Assembly: GCA_024684055.1 (NCBI GenBank)
Contig: JAIKXN010000253.1
Location: forward strand, 1-64,000
Source of the DNA: Lachnospiraceae bacterium
GTDB taxonomy: Bacteria > Bacillota > Clostridia > Lachnospirales > Lachnospiraceae
Length of the DNA: 64,000 nt
Reading direction: 5' to 3'
The notes below the pieces were generated by a model. It was given only the letters and a program-made list of their open reading frames with translations. It did no database searches and was not told the origin of the DNA. Below, in pieces: positions 48,970 to 60,018 of the stretch. Numbering within the stretch: position 1 is the first letter of the stretch; every line of letters begins with the position of its first letter. The position numbers were made by a program, and so were the translations under genes.

Positions 48970-51246
48970 CTATTTGTACATCTCGATGAGATAGATGAGC
49001 GGTGAATTCCAGTAAATCGTAATTTCATTGATGGAATATGCCGTATCGTTATCAACGTAGCATGCGCCGCCCTGTCTGCCTTCGAGTACTTTGATCGCGT
49101 AAGGATCGGCAGGTTCGGAGTTCGGTCCGCCGACGAGCATTCCGGGAACTGCTTTTCCTTTGGCCTGTGAAGGTCTGTGGTGAGGATGCTCCGGTGAAAG
49201 GGTTCCTTCACCTGTTACATAGCAGTATCCCACGGGGTTGATACCGAAGAGATAATCGAGCTGGTAACGCGCATAATCATCATATTCCTTATTGCCTGTA
49301 AGCTTGTACATCATATTGAAAAGCATACCGTTATTTGCAATGGTCATGTTACTTCCCCAAGGATAATCGCGGAGTGTGGAGAAATAAGGATCCGTCTTTG
49401 CATTCTGAAGTGCTTCTTCGGCAGCCTGTGTGATCAGGTCCGTAAAGCGTTTTGTGAGTGCTGAATCCTTATCGGCATTTTCGCCTTTAAGGAAATCGTA
49501 TGCAGCGTATGTACCCATATCGGCCCATCCGAGACCCATTTTGAAATCTTCGTTTGCAAGCTCTGATGCCTTGGCCTGATATGCATTGTCGCCTGTTGCA
49601 AGGAAAAGTTCAACAGCGGCCCAAATGAATTCATCGGAGTTGTAAGCATCGGGATATTCGCCGGTTGAAATTGAGTTGGGATTTTTGAATCCCGTTTTGT
49701 CGGAAGCGGCATTTGCTTCCATGTATGCATAAGCTTTTTTGGATGCTTCGAGGCATTTTGAAGCGAATGCTGCATCATATGATTCATATAATACGCTTGC
49801 TTTTGCCATTATGGCTGAGAAATCGCCGGTTGCCGTTTTCGAAATGGGACATACGATCAGTTCAGCGGTTTCTTCCTCTGGCATTACTGTTCCGGGGAAT
49901 ACGGCACATGTCACTTTGTGATAAACGCCGCCGCTTTCGGCCTGCATCTTTAACATGAATTCGAGTTCGTATCTTGCTTCGTCAAGAATATCGGGAATGC
50001 CGTTTCCGCTTTCGGGAATATCGTAATCGTCGCCTCTTGAAGCTTCGCTTTCTTCAAATGTTAAGAAGAGATCGGCTACGGTTTTGGCACCTGCTACGAT
50101 GTATCTTCCGTAATCACCTGCGTCATGCCATCCGCCGCTTACGTCAATTGTATTTTTGGAAGCGTAAATCTTTGCTGTCGAGTTGTGACATACGGGGTGA
50201 GCGTAATCGCCTGCAAGGTCGCTTGTAAGCTCGCAGCCGCAGCGCTGAAGATAAAGCATTCTTACGATTTTTTTCGCAGGAGCGTCAAACACATCTTCGG
50301 CAATAGTGAACTGATAAGAATCATCAAGACCGTCTGTTGAAATGTAATATGTTCCGGGCTCCTTAAAATCCGTGAAATCACCTGTATAAGTCATACCGTC
50401 TCCGCTCGGGGATTCGACTGCCTCGGATGCAAAGGTTCCGGAATATGCGACCGAATCATCGGAAACATTTTTGATCTCGAATTTACTTACCGCTTTATCG
50501 GTTGTGGCAACGACCTTTTTGTTATCGCCGGGCTTGTATCCGATCTGGTTAACCTTGAGCGCTATTGCTTCGGGAAGACCTTCCGTTGCGGTAGCATTGC
50601 TTGCATCGGCGAGAGTAACTTTGAAATTGTCTATATAAATATTGTGTTTTGCTTCTTTGTCCATACCGTCAAAATATCCTAAATTGAAACAGAATCTCGG
50701 AGCCGGATCGGAGGCTTCGTCCATTGTGAAAGTTGCCTTGACAGTCTGAGGTTCGGTTGTTATAGGCTTGTCTTCTTCCATGTAATATGCATGATAGTCG
50801 CCGCCGTTTAACTGGAATCTCCACTGGTAGGGACGTTCTATATCGGAACGTATGTCAAAAGATATTTCGTAAACGCCGCCCTGGAGAAGTTCAAATCCGT
50901 CACGATATACCTGACAGGAATAATCGAGTGAACCTGTTCTTCTTATTTCAACCACCATTTCGCCTGATGATTTTTTAAGGCTGAAATCACCTTCGTTGGA
51001 ATATGTCGACCACGCCAGGTCTTTATCATTGTCGAAATTGTCATCGATCACGACTCCCTCTGCCAGAGGGTCTTCTTCATGGGTTTCAGTCACAATCGGA
51101 TCCTCTGTAGGAACCTCTGCGGTTATCGGAGCCGGATCGTCGGGGATGACCGGAGCGGGTTCGGGGTTCGGTTGATTACCGTGACAGGCTGTCAGTGTAA
51201 ATGACAGGAGACCTGCAAGGATCAGCGGCAACAGTCTTTTCTTCAT
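48970..51246 (-). CDS. GH9 endoglucanase lipoprotein with CBM4/9-like and CelD N-terminal Ig-like domains
   Basis: Lipobox LTAC; KVNQIGYKPGDNKKVV; SGGWHDAGDYGRYIVAGAKTVADL; EHPHHRPSQA. Confidence 0.94.
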   Translation of the reverse strand: MKKRLLPLILAGLLSFTLTACHGNQPNPEPAPVIPDDPAPITAEVPTEDPIVTETHEEDPLAEGVVIDDNFDNDKDLAWSTYSNEGDFSLKKSSGEMVVEIRRTGSLDYSCQVYRDGFELLQGGVYEISFDIRSDIERPYQWRFQLNGGDYHAYYMEEDKPITTEPQTVKATFTMDEASDPAPRFCFNLGYFDGMDKEAKHNIYIDNFKVTLADASNATATEGLPEAIALKVNQIGYKPGDNKKVVATTDKAVSKFEIKNVSDDSVAYSGTFASEAVESPSGDGMTYTGDFTDFKEPGTYYISTDGLDDSYQFTIAEDVFDAPAKKIVRMLYLQRCGCELTSDLAGDYAHPVCHNSTAKIYASKNTIDVSGGWHDAGDYGRYIVAGAKTVADLFLTFEESEASRGDDYDIPESGNGIPDILDEARYELEFMLKMQAESGGVYHKVTCAVFPGTVMPEEETAELIVCPISKTATGDFSAIMAKASVLYESYDAAFASKCLEASKKAYAYMEANAASDKTGFKNPNSISTGEYPDAYNSDEFIWAAVELFLATGDNAYQAKASELANEDFKMGLGWADMGTYAAYDFLKGENADKDSALTKRFTDLITQAAEEALQNAKTDPYFSTLRDYPWGSNMTIANNGMLFNMMYKLTGNKEYDDYARYQLDYLFGINPVGYCYVTGEGTLSPEHPHHRPSQAKGKAVPGMLVGGPNSEPADPYAIKVLEGRQGGACYVDNDTAYSINEITIYWNSPLIYLIEMYK

Positions 51247-51705
51247 TTTGCAACTCCTTCTCAATACTTTTATGTACTGTATAATCTTTCTTGTCTATTT
51301 CACATTTTAATATAAAACAGCCTTAAATAAAATAAAAAAGGTATAAAATAAACGTTAATTTTTTTGAAAACGCAGGTGTTTTCGCCGAAATATATTAAAA
51401 TGGGCTTTTTCTTTATAATAATTGCATAATTAATTTCACAAAAGAACGCGTAAAGTGTAAAAACTGACAAAAATACATTAAATTGTGGTATGATTTCCAA
51501 AAAACACATCATATTGTGTATTTTGAAGAATATAGGACTTGATTTATAAAATAAAATTTATATAATGATATATTGTAAGAATCGGGAAGAGATTCTTTTT
51601 GAGGGTATTTTCGGGACTTTTAAGGATCTCGGACATGTCCTGGGTATTGGGACAAATTATTTCGAACAGTTTTCGGATGGTTGGTAAAGAATACGGAGGA
51701 GCGCA

Positions 51706-54099
51706 ATGATTCCGCAGTGGAGAGATTTTAAAGGAAACAAATGGCAGACAGAAATTAATGTCAGGGATTTTATCCAGGAAAATTATGTTCCGTATGACGG
51801 AGACGAAACTTTCCTTGAGCCTGCAACAAAGAATACGCTTGCTTTATGGGACCAGGTACTCGACTTGTCAAAACAGGAAAGAGCAAAGGGCGGCGCACTT
51901 AATATGGATACAAGGACCGTTTCGATGATCACTTCTCACGGCCCCGGATATCTTGATAAGGAAAAAGAACAGATCGTCGGACTTCAGACTGATGAACCTT
52001 TCAAAAGACCGCTTCATCCTTTCGGCGGTATCAGAATGGCTGAGCAGGCTTGTGCGGATCACGGTTACGAAGTGGATCCCGAGATCAAAGATTTCTTCAC
52101 ATATTACAGAAAAACACATAATGCAGGATGTTTCGATGCATACACCACAGAAATGAGAGCATGCCGTTCATCCCATATCATTACAGGTCTTCCCGATGCA
52201 TACGGAAGAGGACGTATCATCGGCGATTACAGAAGAATTGCGCTTTACGGAATAGATATACTTATAGAAGACAAACTTCGTCAGAAACATACATGCGGCA
52301 AAGTAATGAATGATGAGGTGATAAGAACAAGAGAAGAACTTACCGAACAGGTAAGAGCACTTGAATTAATGAAGGAACTTGCGGCTTCTTACGGATGTGA
52401 CATTTCACGTCCCGCAACCAATGTCAAGGAAGCCATTCAGGCTATTTACTTCGGATACCTTTCGGCGATCAAGGAGCAGAACGGTGCTGCAATGAGTGTC
52501 GGAAGAACAACGACATTCCTTGATATTTACGCTTCAAGAGACCTTGCAAACGGAACATTCTCCGAAAGACAGATCCAGGAGTTTGTGGATCATTTCATCA
52601 TGAAACTCCGTATTGTCAAATTTGCAAGAACACCCAAGTACAACGATCTTTTCTCGGGCGATCCCATCTGGGCAACCGAATCGATCGGCGGTGTCGGGAT
52701 TGACGGACGTCATATGGTAACAAAGATGTCTTACAGATATCTTCATACGCTTGAAAACCTGGGACCGGCACCGGAACCCAACCTTACAATCCTCTGGTCC
52801 ACGAGATTGCCCGAGGCTTTCAAGAAATACTGCGCAAAGATGTCAATCAAGACTTCCGCGATCCAGTATGAAAACGATGACTTAATGCGTGTAACAAGAG
52901 GCGATGATTATGCAATCGCATGCTGCGTATCATCCATGAGAATAGGCAAGGAAATGCAGTTTTTCGGAGCGAGAGCAAACCTTGCAAAATGCCTTCTTTA
53001 CTCATTGAACGGCGGTGTCGACGAGATTACGAAAAAACAGGTCGGCCCCATTGCTCTTCGCCGTTATCAGGGAGATGTGCTTGATTACGATACCGTTATG
53101 GACAGCTTCACATTCATGATGGAGTGGCTTGCGGGAATCTATGTAAATACGCTTAACATCATTCATTACATGCATGATAAATACAACTACGAACGTGCAC
53201 AGATGGCACTTCATGACAGAGACGTAACGAGATTCTTTGCAACGGGAATCGCAGGACTTTCTGTTGTTACCGATTCGCTTTCCGCAATTAAGTATGCAAA
53301 GGTTGAACCGATCCGTGACGATGACGATATCATTGTTGATTTCAAGATTACGGGAGATTATCCCAAGTACGGAAATGATGATGACAGAGTTGACAATATT
53401 GCGAAAGAAATCGTTTCAATGTTTATGAACATGGTTCGTTCGCACCAGACATACAGAAATTCCGTTCCCACAACATCGGTTCTTACCATTACTTCCAATG
53501 TTGTTTACGGAAAGAATACAGGCGCAACGCCTGACGGGCGTCCCAAGGGTGCTCCTTTCGCACCCGGTGCAAACCCCATGTACGGAAGAGATTCCTCAGG
53601 TGCGGTTGCTTCGCTTGCTTCCGTGGCAAAACTGCCTTTTAAGGATGCACAGGACGGTATCTCGAACACATTCTCGATCATTCCTTCCGCTTTGGGCAAG
53701 GGTGATGAGAACTTCGTGAAAATAGACAGCGAAAAGGGCGCCGGAATCGTGACGGGTGCTGTCAGCGAGGATGAAAGCATTACACTCTCTGAAACAGCAA
53801 ACAAAGTTGCCGGAGAAGGATGCATCAATGAAGATATTGATAAGGTTTATGTCGCACCCGATGCAAGCGAATCACAGATTGAAAATCTTATTTCGCTTAT
53901 TGACGGCTATGCAACAAAAGGCGGTCATCATCTTAATGTTAACGTACTTAACAGAGAGACACTTCTTGATGCCATGGAGAATCCCGAGAAATATCCTCAG
54001 CTTACGATCCGTGTATCAGGCTATGCCGTAAACTTTATCAAACTGACCAAAGAACAGCAGCTTGATGTTATTTCACGTACATTCCATGAATCAATGTAA
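51706..54099 (+). CDS. pflB: Formate acetyltransferase (pyruvate formate-lyase)
   Basis: [23 protein letters not shown] and C-terminal [26 protein letters not shown] glycyl-radical motif. Confidence 0.97.
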   Translation: MIPQWRDFKGNKWQTEINVRDFIQENYVPYDGDETFLEPATKNTLALWDQVLDLSKQERAKGGALNMDTRTVSMITSHGPGYLDKEKEQIVGLQTDEPFKRPLHPFGGIRMAEQACADHGYEVDPEIKDFFTYYRKTHNAGCFDAYTTEMRACRSSHIITGLPDAYGRGRIIGDYRRIALYGIDILIEDKLRQKHTCGKVMNDEVIRTREELTEQVRALELMKELAASYGCDISRPATNVKEAIQAIYFGYLSAIKEQNGAAMSVGRTTTFLDIYASRDLANGTFSERQIQEFVDHFIMKLRIVKFARTPKYNDLFSGDPIWATESIGGVGIDGRHMVTKMSYRYLHTLENLGPAPEPNLTILWSTRLPEAFKKYCAKMSIKTSAIQYENDDLMRVTRGDDYAIACCVSSMRIGKEMQFFGARANLAKCLLYSLNGGVDEITKKQVGPIALRRYQGDVLDYDTVMDSFTFMMEWLAGIYVNTLNIIHYMHDKYNYERAQMALHDRDVTRFFATGIAGLSVVTDSLSAIKYAKVEPIRDDDDIIVDFKITGDYPKYGNDDDRVDNIAKEIVSMFMNMVRSHQTYRNSVPTTSVLTITSNVVYGKNTGATPDGRPKGAPFAPGANPMYGRDSSGAVASLASVAKLPFKDAQDGISNTFSIIPSALGKGDENFVKIDSEKGAGIVTGAVSEDESITLSETANKVAGEGCINEDIDKVYVAPDASESQIENLISLIDGYATKGGHHLNVNVLNRETLLDAMENPEKYPQLTIRVSGYAVNFIKLTKEQQLDVISRTFHESM

Positions 54100-54124
54100 T
54101 CTGTATTATGAGTAACTGAAAACG

Positions 54125-54153
54125 ATCGCGACAGGAAGGAATCTTGTCGCGAT
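54125..54153 (+). promoter_or_regulatory. Intercistronic hairpin between pflB and pflA
   Basis: ATCGCGACAGG-AAGGAAT-CTTGTCGCGAT stem without T tract. Confidence 0.65.
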
Positions 54154-54175
54154 TTGACATATTAAGGAGCAGGAT

Positions 54176-54961
54176 TTGGAGGGAAGAGTTCATTCAATAG
54201 AAACTTTCGGAGCGGTTGACGGACCCGGTGTAAGGTTTGTTGTTTTCTTTCAGGGGTGCCCCATGCGATGCGCTTACTGCCATAATCCCGATACCTGGGA
54301 TGTTAATGGCGGAACAGAAATGAGCGTTGAAGAAATTTATGAGAAGTTCGACAGAAACAGGGCTTTTTACAAAAATGGCGGAATAACCGCTTCGGGCGGA
54401 GAACCCATGATGCAGATCGATTTCCTGACAGAACTTTTTGAACGCTTTCACAATGAGGGAATTCACACATGTCTTGACACTTCGGGGATCATGTTTCCGC
54501 AAGGCGAAAGCATTTACAAGTTGAAAAATGAAGAGTATAACTGTTATAATATATTGGATATGAGCAAAGTAGACAGACTCCTTGAGGTCACGGATCTCAT
54601 TATGCTCGATATCAAACAGATAGACGTCCAAAAACATATAAACCTTACAGGGAAAAGGAATGAAGGGATCCTTGCTTTTGCAAAGTATCTTTCGGATAAG
54701 GGAAAGAAAATCTGGGTTCGTTTCGTCTGCGTACCGCAGGTGACGGATGACGAGGAAGAACTTAAAAGATACGGGAAGTTTCTGGCCGGACTTAAAACTC
54801 TTGAAGCACTGGATGTGCTGCCGTACCATACCATGGGTGTAAAAAAATATGAAGCCCTGGGAATACCCTATCGGCTTGAAGGCGTAAAAGCAGCAGATAC
54901 TTCCTATGTTTCAAAGAGAAAAAACATTATTATTTCAAATATGAATGTTTCGGATAAATAA
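54176..54961 (+). CDS. pflA: Pyruvate formate-lyase activating enzyme (TTG start)
   Basis: GPGVRFVVFFQGCPMRCAYCHNPDTWD, TASGGEPMMQ. Confidence 0.96.
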   Translation: MEGRVHSIETFGAVDGPGVRFVVFFQGCPMRCAYCHNPDTWDVNGGTEMSVEEIYEKFDRNRAFYKNGGITASGGEPMMQIDFLTELFERFHNEGIHTCLDTSGIMFPQGESIYKLKNEEYNCYNILDMSKVDRLLEVTDLIMLDIKQIDVQKHINLTGKRNEGILAFAKYLSDKGKKIWVRFVCVPQVTDDEEELKRYGKFLAGLKTLEALDVLPYHTMGVKKYEALGIPYRLEGVKAADTSYVSKRKNIIISNMNVSDK

Positions 54962-55074
54962 ATCATGATTCGAACATTTTTCGAAAAAACAGAGTACTCA
55001 TTGCTTACCTTATCGGCCGGCATTTGAAAACAGGCAGTGTAAGCTGAGGAAATGACAAAACGGAGGGATTCAGA

Positions 55075-56928
55075 ATGAGTTTGTTGAAGAAAGGAAAAAT
55101 AAGAGCGGTCAGCGCAATCAGTTCATTATTGCTGGTTTTGACTGCTGCTTTTGCCGCACCTGTAACCGTTTCGGCTAAAAACGAAGATACAGGAAGTGCT
55201 GATCTAAAGGTTACTTATCATACGAAAAGAGAAATAGCGCAGTATATTTCACAGCATCCTTATGATAATGCGAAACTTGTAAACTTTGATATAATGCCTA
55301 ATACTTCACAGCCGTATGCACTCGGAAAAGTTTCCGATTCCGTATTAAATGATGCACTCACGTATGTAAATATTTACAGATATATTGCCGGAATCCCCGC
55401 AAATGTAACGCTTGATGCGGGTTATACCGAAAAAGCGCAGGCTGCGACGATCGTAAATGCGGCAAACGGCAGAATGTCGCATAAGCCGGAACATCCCACC
55501 GGAATGTCGGATGAATTGTTCGGACTCGGTTATACGGGTGCCGGAAGCTCAAATCTCGGATATAATTATTCAAATCTTGCACATGTTATTTCGGCAGGAT
55601 GGATGAATGATTCCGATTCTGGCAACAGAAGCATGGTCGGACACAGAAGATGGGTGCTTAATCCCAAAATGTCCAAGACCGGATTCGGAGTATCGCCCGG
55701 AGCTAAGCATACCGCAATGTATGTTTTTGATCAGAATAACAGTGAAGGCTCCAATTATTATAATGTAGCATGGCCTGCACAGAATACTCCCTATGATTAT
55801 TTTAATTCAAGTTATCCCTGGACGATTTCCACAGGTGACGCTATTTCCGCTGCAAAGGTTACGGTAAAATGTGTGAATGACGGGAAAACCTGGAGTTTCG
55901 ACACACTCGGTGCTACCAATACGGGATATTTTAATTACAATAATCAGGGATACGGACAGAAAGGCTGCATAATATTTATTCCTTCGGGGATCAAGACCGA
56001 TAAGGGATATTCATACGAAGTCAGCGCTTTGTATACGATCAGTGGCGGTATAACGAAACAGCTTAATTACACGGTTGATTTTTTCGATATTAATGATTAC
56101 ATGTATACCGATGAACAGGTCAAACAGGTTAAGGCGTTTGTCGAACGTTTCTATAATATAATCCTCGGAAGACCTTCGGAAGAAGCGGGTATCAACGACT
56201 GGACAAACAAACTTCTTACAAAAGAACTGACGGGGGCCGAGGTTGCTGCAGGTTTTGCAAGAAGCACCGAATTTACGGGACAGAATACTTCAAACGCTGA
56301 TTTTCTTAAGAAATATTACAAGGCATTCTTTGACAGAGAACCGGATGCGGATGGATATAACGACTGGCTTTCACTTCTTAACAGAGGTGCGAGCAGAGAA
56401 CGCATACTTGTAGGATTTACCAATTCCGTAGAATTCCAGAATCTGTGTGACAGTTTTGGGATCAATCCCGGATCCCTTCCCGATGTTAACGAACCGGATC
56501 CGCCCGCACCCACTCCCAAATGGGATGCAAGCAATGTTGACGATGCCAAACTCAGAGAATATATAGACAGACTTTATATTTACACACTCGGAAGACCGGC
56601 AGACGAAGCGGGTGCAGCGAGTTGGATGGAAGTTATCAAGAACGGCTACGATGACTGGGGAACAGAGTACGATGCGGCTAAGGTAGCGGGTGTCGGATTC
56701 TTTACCTCCGAAGAGTATGTGCAAAGAGAAAGAACGAATGAAGAATTCCTTCATGATGCTTATGCCGCATTCTTTGACAGAGAACCGGACGCTCCGGGAA
56801 TGGAACACTGGCTGTATAATCTGAATATCGGCGCTTATGACAGAAAGAGAGTCATAGAGGAAGGTTTCGGAGATTCAATAGAGTTTTGTGAACTTCTCGA
56901 GTCATACGGATTTGTCAAAATACGTTAA
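55075..56928 (+). CDS. Secreted CAP/SCP-domain protein with two C-terminal DUF4214 domains
   Basis: Signal peptide; LNDALTYVNIYRYIAGIP...MVGHRRWVLNP CAP motifs; FVERFYNIILGRPSEEAGINDW...FFDREPDADGYNDW and a second copy. Confidence 0.88.
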   Translation: MSLLKKGKIRAVSAISSLLLVLTAAFAAPVTVSAKNEDTGSADLKVTYHTKREIAQYISQHPYDNAKLVNFDIMPNTSQPYALGKVSDSVLNDALTYVNIYRYIAGIPANVTLDAGYTEKAQAATIVNAANGRMSHKPEHPTGMSDELFGLGYTGAGSSNLGYNYSNLAHVISAGWMNDSDSGNRSMVGHRRWVLNPKMSKTGFGVSPGAKHTAMYVFDQNNSEGSNYYNVAWPAQNTPYDYFNSSYPWTISTGDAISAAKVTVKCVNDGKTWSFDTLGATNTGYFNYNNQGYGQKGCIIFIPSGIKTDKGYSYEVSALYTISGGITKQLNYTVDFFDINDYMYTDEQVKQVKAFVERFYNIILGRPSEEAGINDWTNKLLTKELTGAEVAAGFARSTEFTGQNTSNADFLKKYYKAFFDREPDADGYNDWLSLLNRGASRERILVGFTNSVEFQNLCDSFGINPGSLPDVNEPDPPAPTPKWDASNVDDAKLREYIDRLYIYTLGRPADEAGAASWMEVIKNGYDDWGTEYDAAKVAGVGFFTSEEYVQRERTNEEFLHDAYAAFFDREPDAPGMEHWLYNLNIGAYDRKRVIEEGFGDSIEFCELLESYGFVKIR

Positions 56929-56948
56929 TAATGAAATATCATATGATT

Positions 56949-56981
56949 AACCGCGGGACTTAACGGCCCTGCGGTTTTCTT
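56949..56981 (+). terminator. Intrinsic terminator
   Basis: AACCGCGGG ... CCCTGCGGTTTTCTT. Confidence 0.7.
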
Positions 56982-57270
56982 ATGTACGGGGCTTGAAATG
57001 CATTTTGCCGGCTGCAGCGGGAAAGACTCTGTGCATGGCACGGTAAGATTTCGCTGCAGCAGCCGATTTTAATTGTCTGAATTTAGTGTTTCGGAGGGTT
57101 ACATAACGCAAAGACACGATAAAAAGTGTGAATTTTTTAATTTTATATGGAATTTTACAAGAGGTTTGGGTTATAATATAAAAAGAATGCACTTTAAAAT
57201 CAAAAGGTTTTAAAAGCATAAAAATAATACTATTCAGACAGTTAAAAAACTGTCGGAGAGGGGAACATTC

Positions 57271-59970
57271 ATGAGCAAAAAGAGAATGAAAAAAACATTG
57301 CAGACAATTACAACGCTCCTTTTGACGGCAATTGTTGTTTTCAGTACTTTCGGTATGGACTTGCCCGTACTTGCAAAGGGTATTGATGACGATGCTGTAA
57401 TTGTTGAAGACGAAGACACTGTTGATGTCGACGTTGATGCTGAAGAAGACATCGATGCAGATGTTGAAGAAGACATCGACGCAGATGTTGACGAAGATGT
57501 CGACGCAGATGTTGACGAAGATGTCGACGCAGACGTTGATGAAAACGTTGATGCAGATGTTGACGAAGATGTCGAAGCAGACGTTGACGAAGATGTCGAA
57601 GCAGACGTTGACGAAAACGCAGATGTTGATGAAGACATCGAAGCAGAACCCGAGATTTCTTCTGAAAAAGTATTTGTTACTGAAGAAGAAGACGGAATTG
57701 ATGCAGGTCTTGGATTTTCTGCAGAAGCACATTTTATTTCTTCCGAAGAAGACTTTTTTGACGGAGAAGAAATTGATGCGGATGAACTTTTGTACAGTTA
57801 TATTGATGCCAATATTTCTGACGAAGATTCAGTAGATCCTCGCTATGCATCCTCACTTGTCGGAGACAGACTTCCGGCTTCCAGCAAACCTCTTTACAAT
57901 GCATTTAAGCAGGCAACATCAGATATCGCCAAAGGAAAAAGGTCCAGCACAACAGCGACAATTAATCCTCAGGCTCTGGGCTGGAATAGGAAGTATACTG
58001 CTGCAGAACTTGGCGTTTCAAGTCTGATTTCGGGATATTCGGTTTCTGAGGAAGCCATGAGAGCTCTCGATAAGAAAATCGGATTCGACAAATTTAATCC
58101 CAGAAATATAGTATTGGCCGTAATGGAAGATTGTCCTTACGAGAGATACTGGATGGGACTTTCCTGGAATTATGTAGGTTTAAGCGGAGTTTACTACAGA
58201 GTTACTTCTGACAAAAATTATATTTATTTAGACTTTGGTACTGAACTTGGAATTAAGATGACTCCTTCGAGAGATTTCGCAGGTTCAGAATCCTTTACTG
58301 TGGATACCAGCAAAACAAAGGCTGTAAATTCTGCAATTTCTAAAGCAAATACCATAGTTAAAGATGCTAAAAGCAAAACTGACTTACAGAAGATTACGTA
58401 TTACAAGGATCAGATTTGTGCACTCAATACATATAACCATGCAGTAGTAAACTGGCCTTCAAGCATGTACGGCAATCCCTGGCAGCTTGTTTATGTATTT
58501 GACGGAGATCCCAATACAAATGTTGTTTGTGAAGGATACAGTAAAGCTTTTATGTATCTTTGCGAAAAAACAAACTTCAGCGATTCGGAAATAGCATGTT
58601 ACACTGTAAGCGGAGAGGTTTATTTCCCTTCAAACCACGGTCCGCATATGTGGAATATTATTCACTGGAATAACAATAAGAATTATCTTGTTGATGTTAC
58701 AAACGTTGACGGCGGAAATCCCCCTGATCTGTTCTTTGCAACTCCTACAAGCGGATCTGTTGCAAGCGGTTATACTTTCAAGATGGGTTCAGCTAGCGCA
58801 AGATACGAATATGATGAGGATACCCTTGCTTTATACACAACAAAACAGCTTACTATCGGTAAGAAATCAAGCGGCAAACTTTCAAATATTTACGTAAATT
58901 ACGATCTTGATATCCTTTCAAATAAAAGCATTCCATTTACGGTTATAAGAGAAGGCGGATCAGACAACACCAAGTTCAAGGTTGCTTCGATTAAAGATGC
59001 TAACGGAAACGCAACAATGGCCGGAGACTATTCGACCAAATATCAGAAAGATAATATAATTAAATTAACTTTCTATTCAGCAGGAACTTACACAATTAAG
59101 TTCACCGCAAAAGATACAGATGGTACAACCAAATCTCAGAGCATTACAGTAACGGTTAAGAAGGGTAAAGTAGACAGAGCAAAAGTTGAGAAGTTTGTAA
59201 GCAGATTCTATACGATCATTCTTGGCAGAGATCCGGAGAAAGCCGGACTTAAATCCTGGACAGATGCACTTTGCAACGGAAAAATGACAGGATGTGATGT
59301 TGCTTTAGGATTCATAAGAAGTGAAGAATTTCTCTTAAAGCAGACATCCAACGGAACATATGTTAAGAAGTTATACAAAGCATTCTTTAACAGAGCTGCT
59401 GATGATGCAGGATATAAGGATTGGACAAACCAGCTTAAGAAGGGTGCATCCAGAGAACAGGTTCTTGCAGGATTTGTTAACTCTGCAGAATTCAAGAAAC
59501 TTTGTACATCTTACGGAATCAGACAGGGTTATCTTGATTATACAAAGCTTCCTCCTTTGAGCAACTGGAATGCTTCAAAGGCAAGTGATGCAAAGATTAA
59601 AGCATATGTTAAGAGATTATATACCGTAGCACTTGGCAGAACTCCCAGCACAGCAGAAGTTAATTCCTGGACAAAGACAATCAAGAACGGTAAAGATGCT
59701 AACGGCAACAAGTATAATGCAGCTCAGGTAGCAAGCCGCGGATTCTTTGAATCACCTGAATATACCAAGAAGAAGAAATCTGATGAAGCATTCATCAAAG
59801 ATGCTTACAAGGCTATGTTCGGAAGAGATGCTGACGCTGAAGGATTAAAGCACTGGAAAACTCAGCTTAAGAACGGTATGCCCAGAAGAACCATGCTTGA
59901 AGAAGGCTTCGGCAACTCAACAGAGTTTATTAAACTTATGGAATCCTACGGATTTGTACGTGTACCTTAG
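57271..59970 (+). CDS. Secreted transglutaminase-like protein with acidic Asp/Val repeat and two DUF4214 domains
   Basis: Signal peptide; (DVDEDVDA)n; VVCEGYSKAFMYL...HMWNIIHW...YLVDVTN catalytic-type triad; FVSRFYTIILGRDPEKAGLKSW etc. Confidence 0.88.
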   Translation: MSKKRMKKTLQTITTLLLTAIVVFSTFGMDLPVLAKGIDDDAVIVEDEDTVDVDVDAEEDIDADVEEDIDADVDEDVDADVDEDVDADVDENVDADVDEDVEADVDEDVEADVDENADVDEDIEAEPEISSEKVFVTEEEDGIDAGLGFSAEAHFISSEEDFFDGEEIDADELLYSYIDANISDEDSVDPRYASSLVGDRLPASSKPLYNAFKQATSDIAKGKRSSTTATINPQALGWNRKYTAAELGVSSLISGYSVSEEAMRALDKKIGFDKFNPRNIVLAVMEDCPYERYWMGLSWNYVGLSGVYYRVTSDKNYIYLDFGTELGIKMTPSRDFAGSESFTVDTSKTKAVNSAISKANTIVKDAKSKTDLQKITYYKDQICALNTYNHAVVNWPSSMYGNPWQLVYVFDGDPNTNVVCEGYSKAFMYLCEKTNFSDSEIACYTVSGEVYFPSNHGPHMWNIIHWNNNKNYLVDVTNVDGGNPPDLFFATPTSGSVASGYTFKMGSASARYEYDEDTLALYTTKQLTIGKKSSGKLSNIYVNYDLDILSNKSIPFTVIREGGSDNTKFKVASIKDANGNATMAGDYSTKYQKDNIIKLTFYSAGTYTIKFTAKDTDGTTKSQSITVTVKKGKVDRAKVEKFVSRFYTIILGRDPEKAGLKSWTDALCNGKMTGCDVALGFIRSEEFLLKQTSNGTYVKKLYKAFFNRAADDAGYKDWTNQLKKGASREQVLAGFVNSAEFKKLCTSYGIRQGYLDYTKLPPLSNWNASKASDAKIKAYVKRLYTVALGRTPSTAEVNSWTKTIKNGKDANGNKYNAAQVASRGFFESPEYTKKKKSDEAFIKDAYKAMFGRDADAEGLKHWKTQLKNGMPRRTMLEEGFGNSTEFIKLMESYGFVRVP
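57415..57648 (+). repeat. Acidic coding repeat, about 24-bp unit (GACGCAGATGTTGACGAAGATGTC)
   Basis: Repeated DVDADVDE/DVEADVDE codons with near-identical DNA. Confidence 0.9.
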
Positions 59971-60018
59971 AATTGTTTAAAGACGGGCTTTACAGATTGA
60001 ATTCGGCGGAATTACAAA

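Noticed and set aside
57095-57112. ACGCAAAG string suggesting a c-di-GMP-I riboswitch
   Set aside because: The paired GGCAAAC segment and tetraloop-receptor architecture were not found, so no riboswitch call was made.
56980-57732. 250-aa and 134-aa minus-strand ORFs with repeated FVNVCVDIF / SSSTSAST
   Set aside because: Antisense of the acidic repeat of the transglutaminase-like gene; repeats of unit length divisible by 3 leave all frames open.
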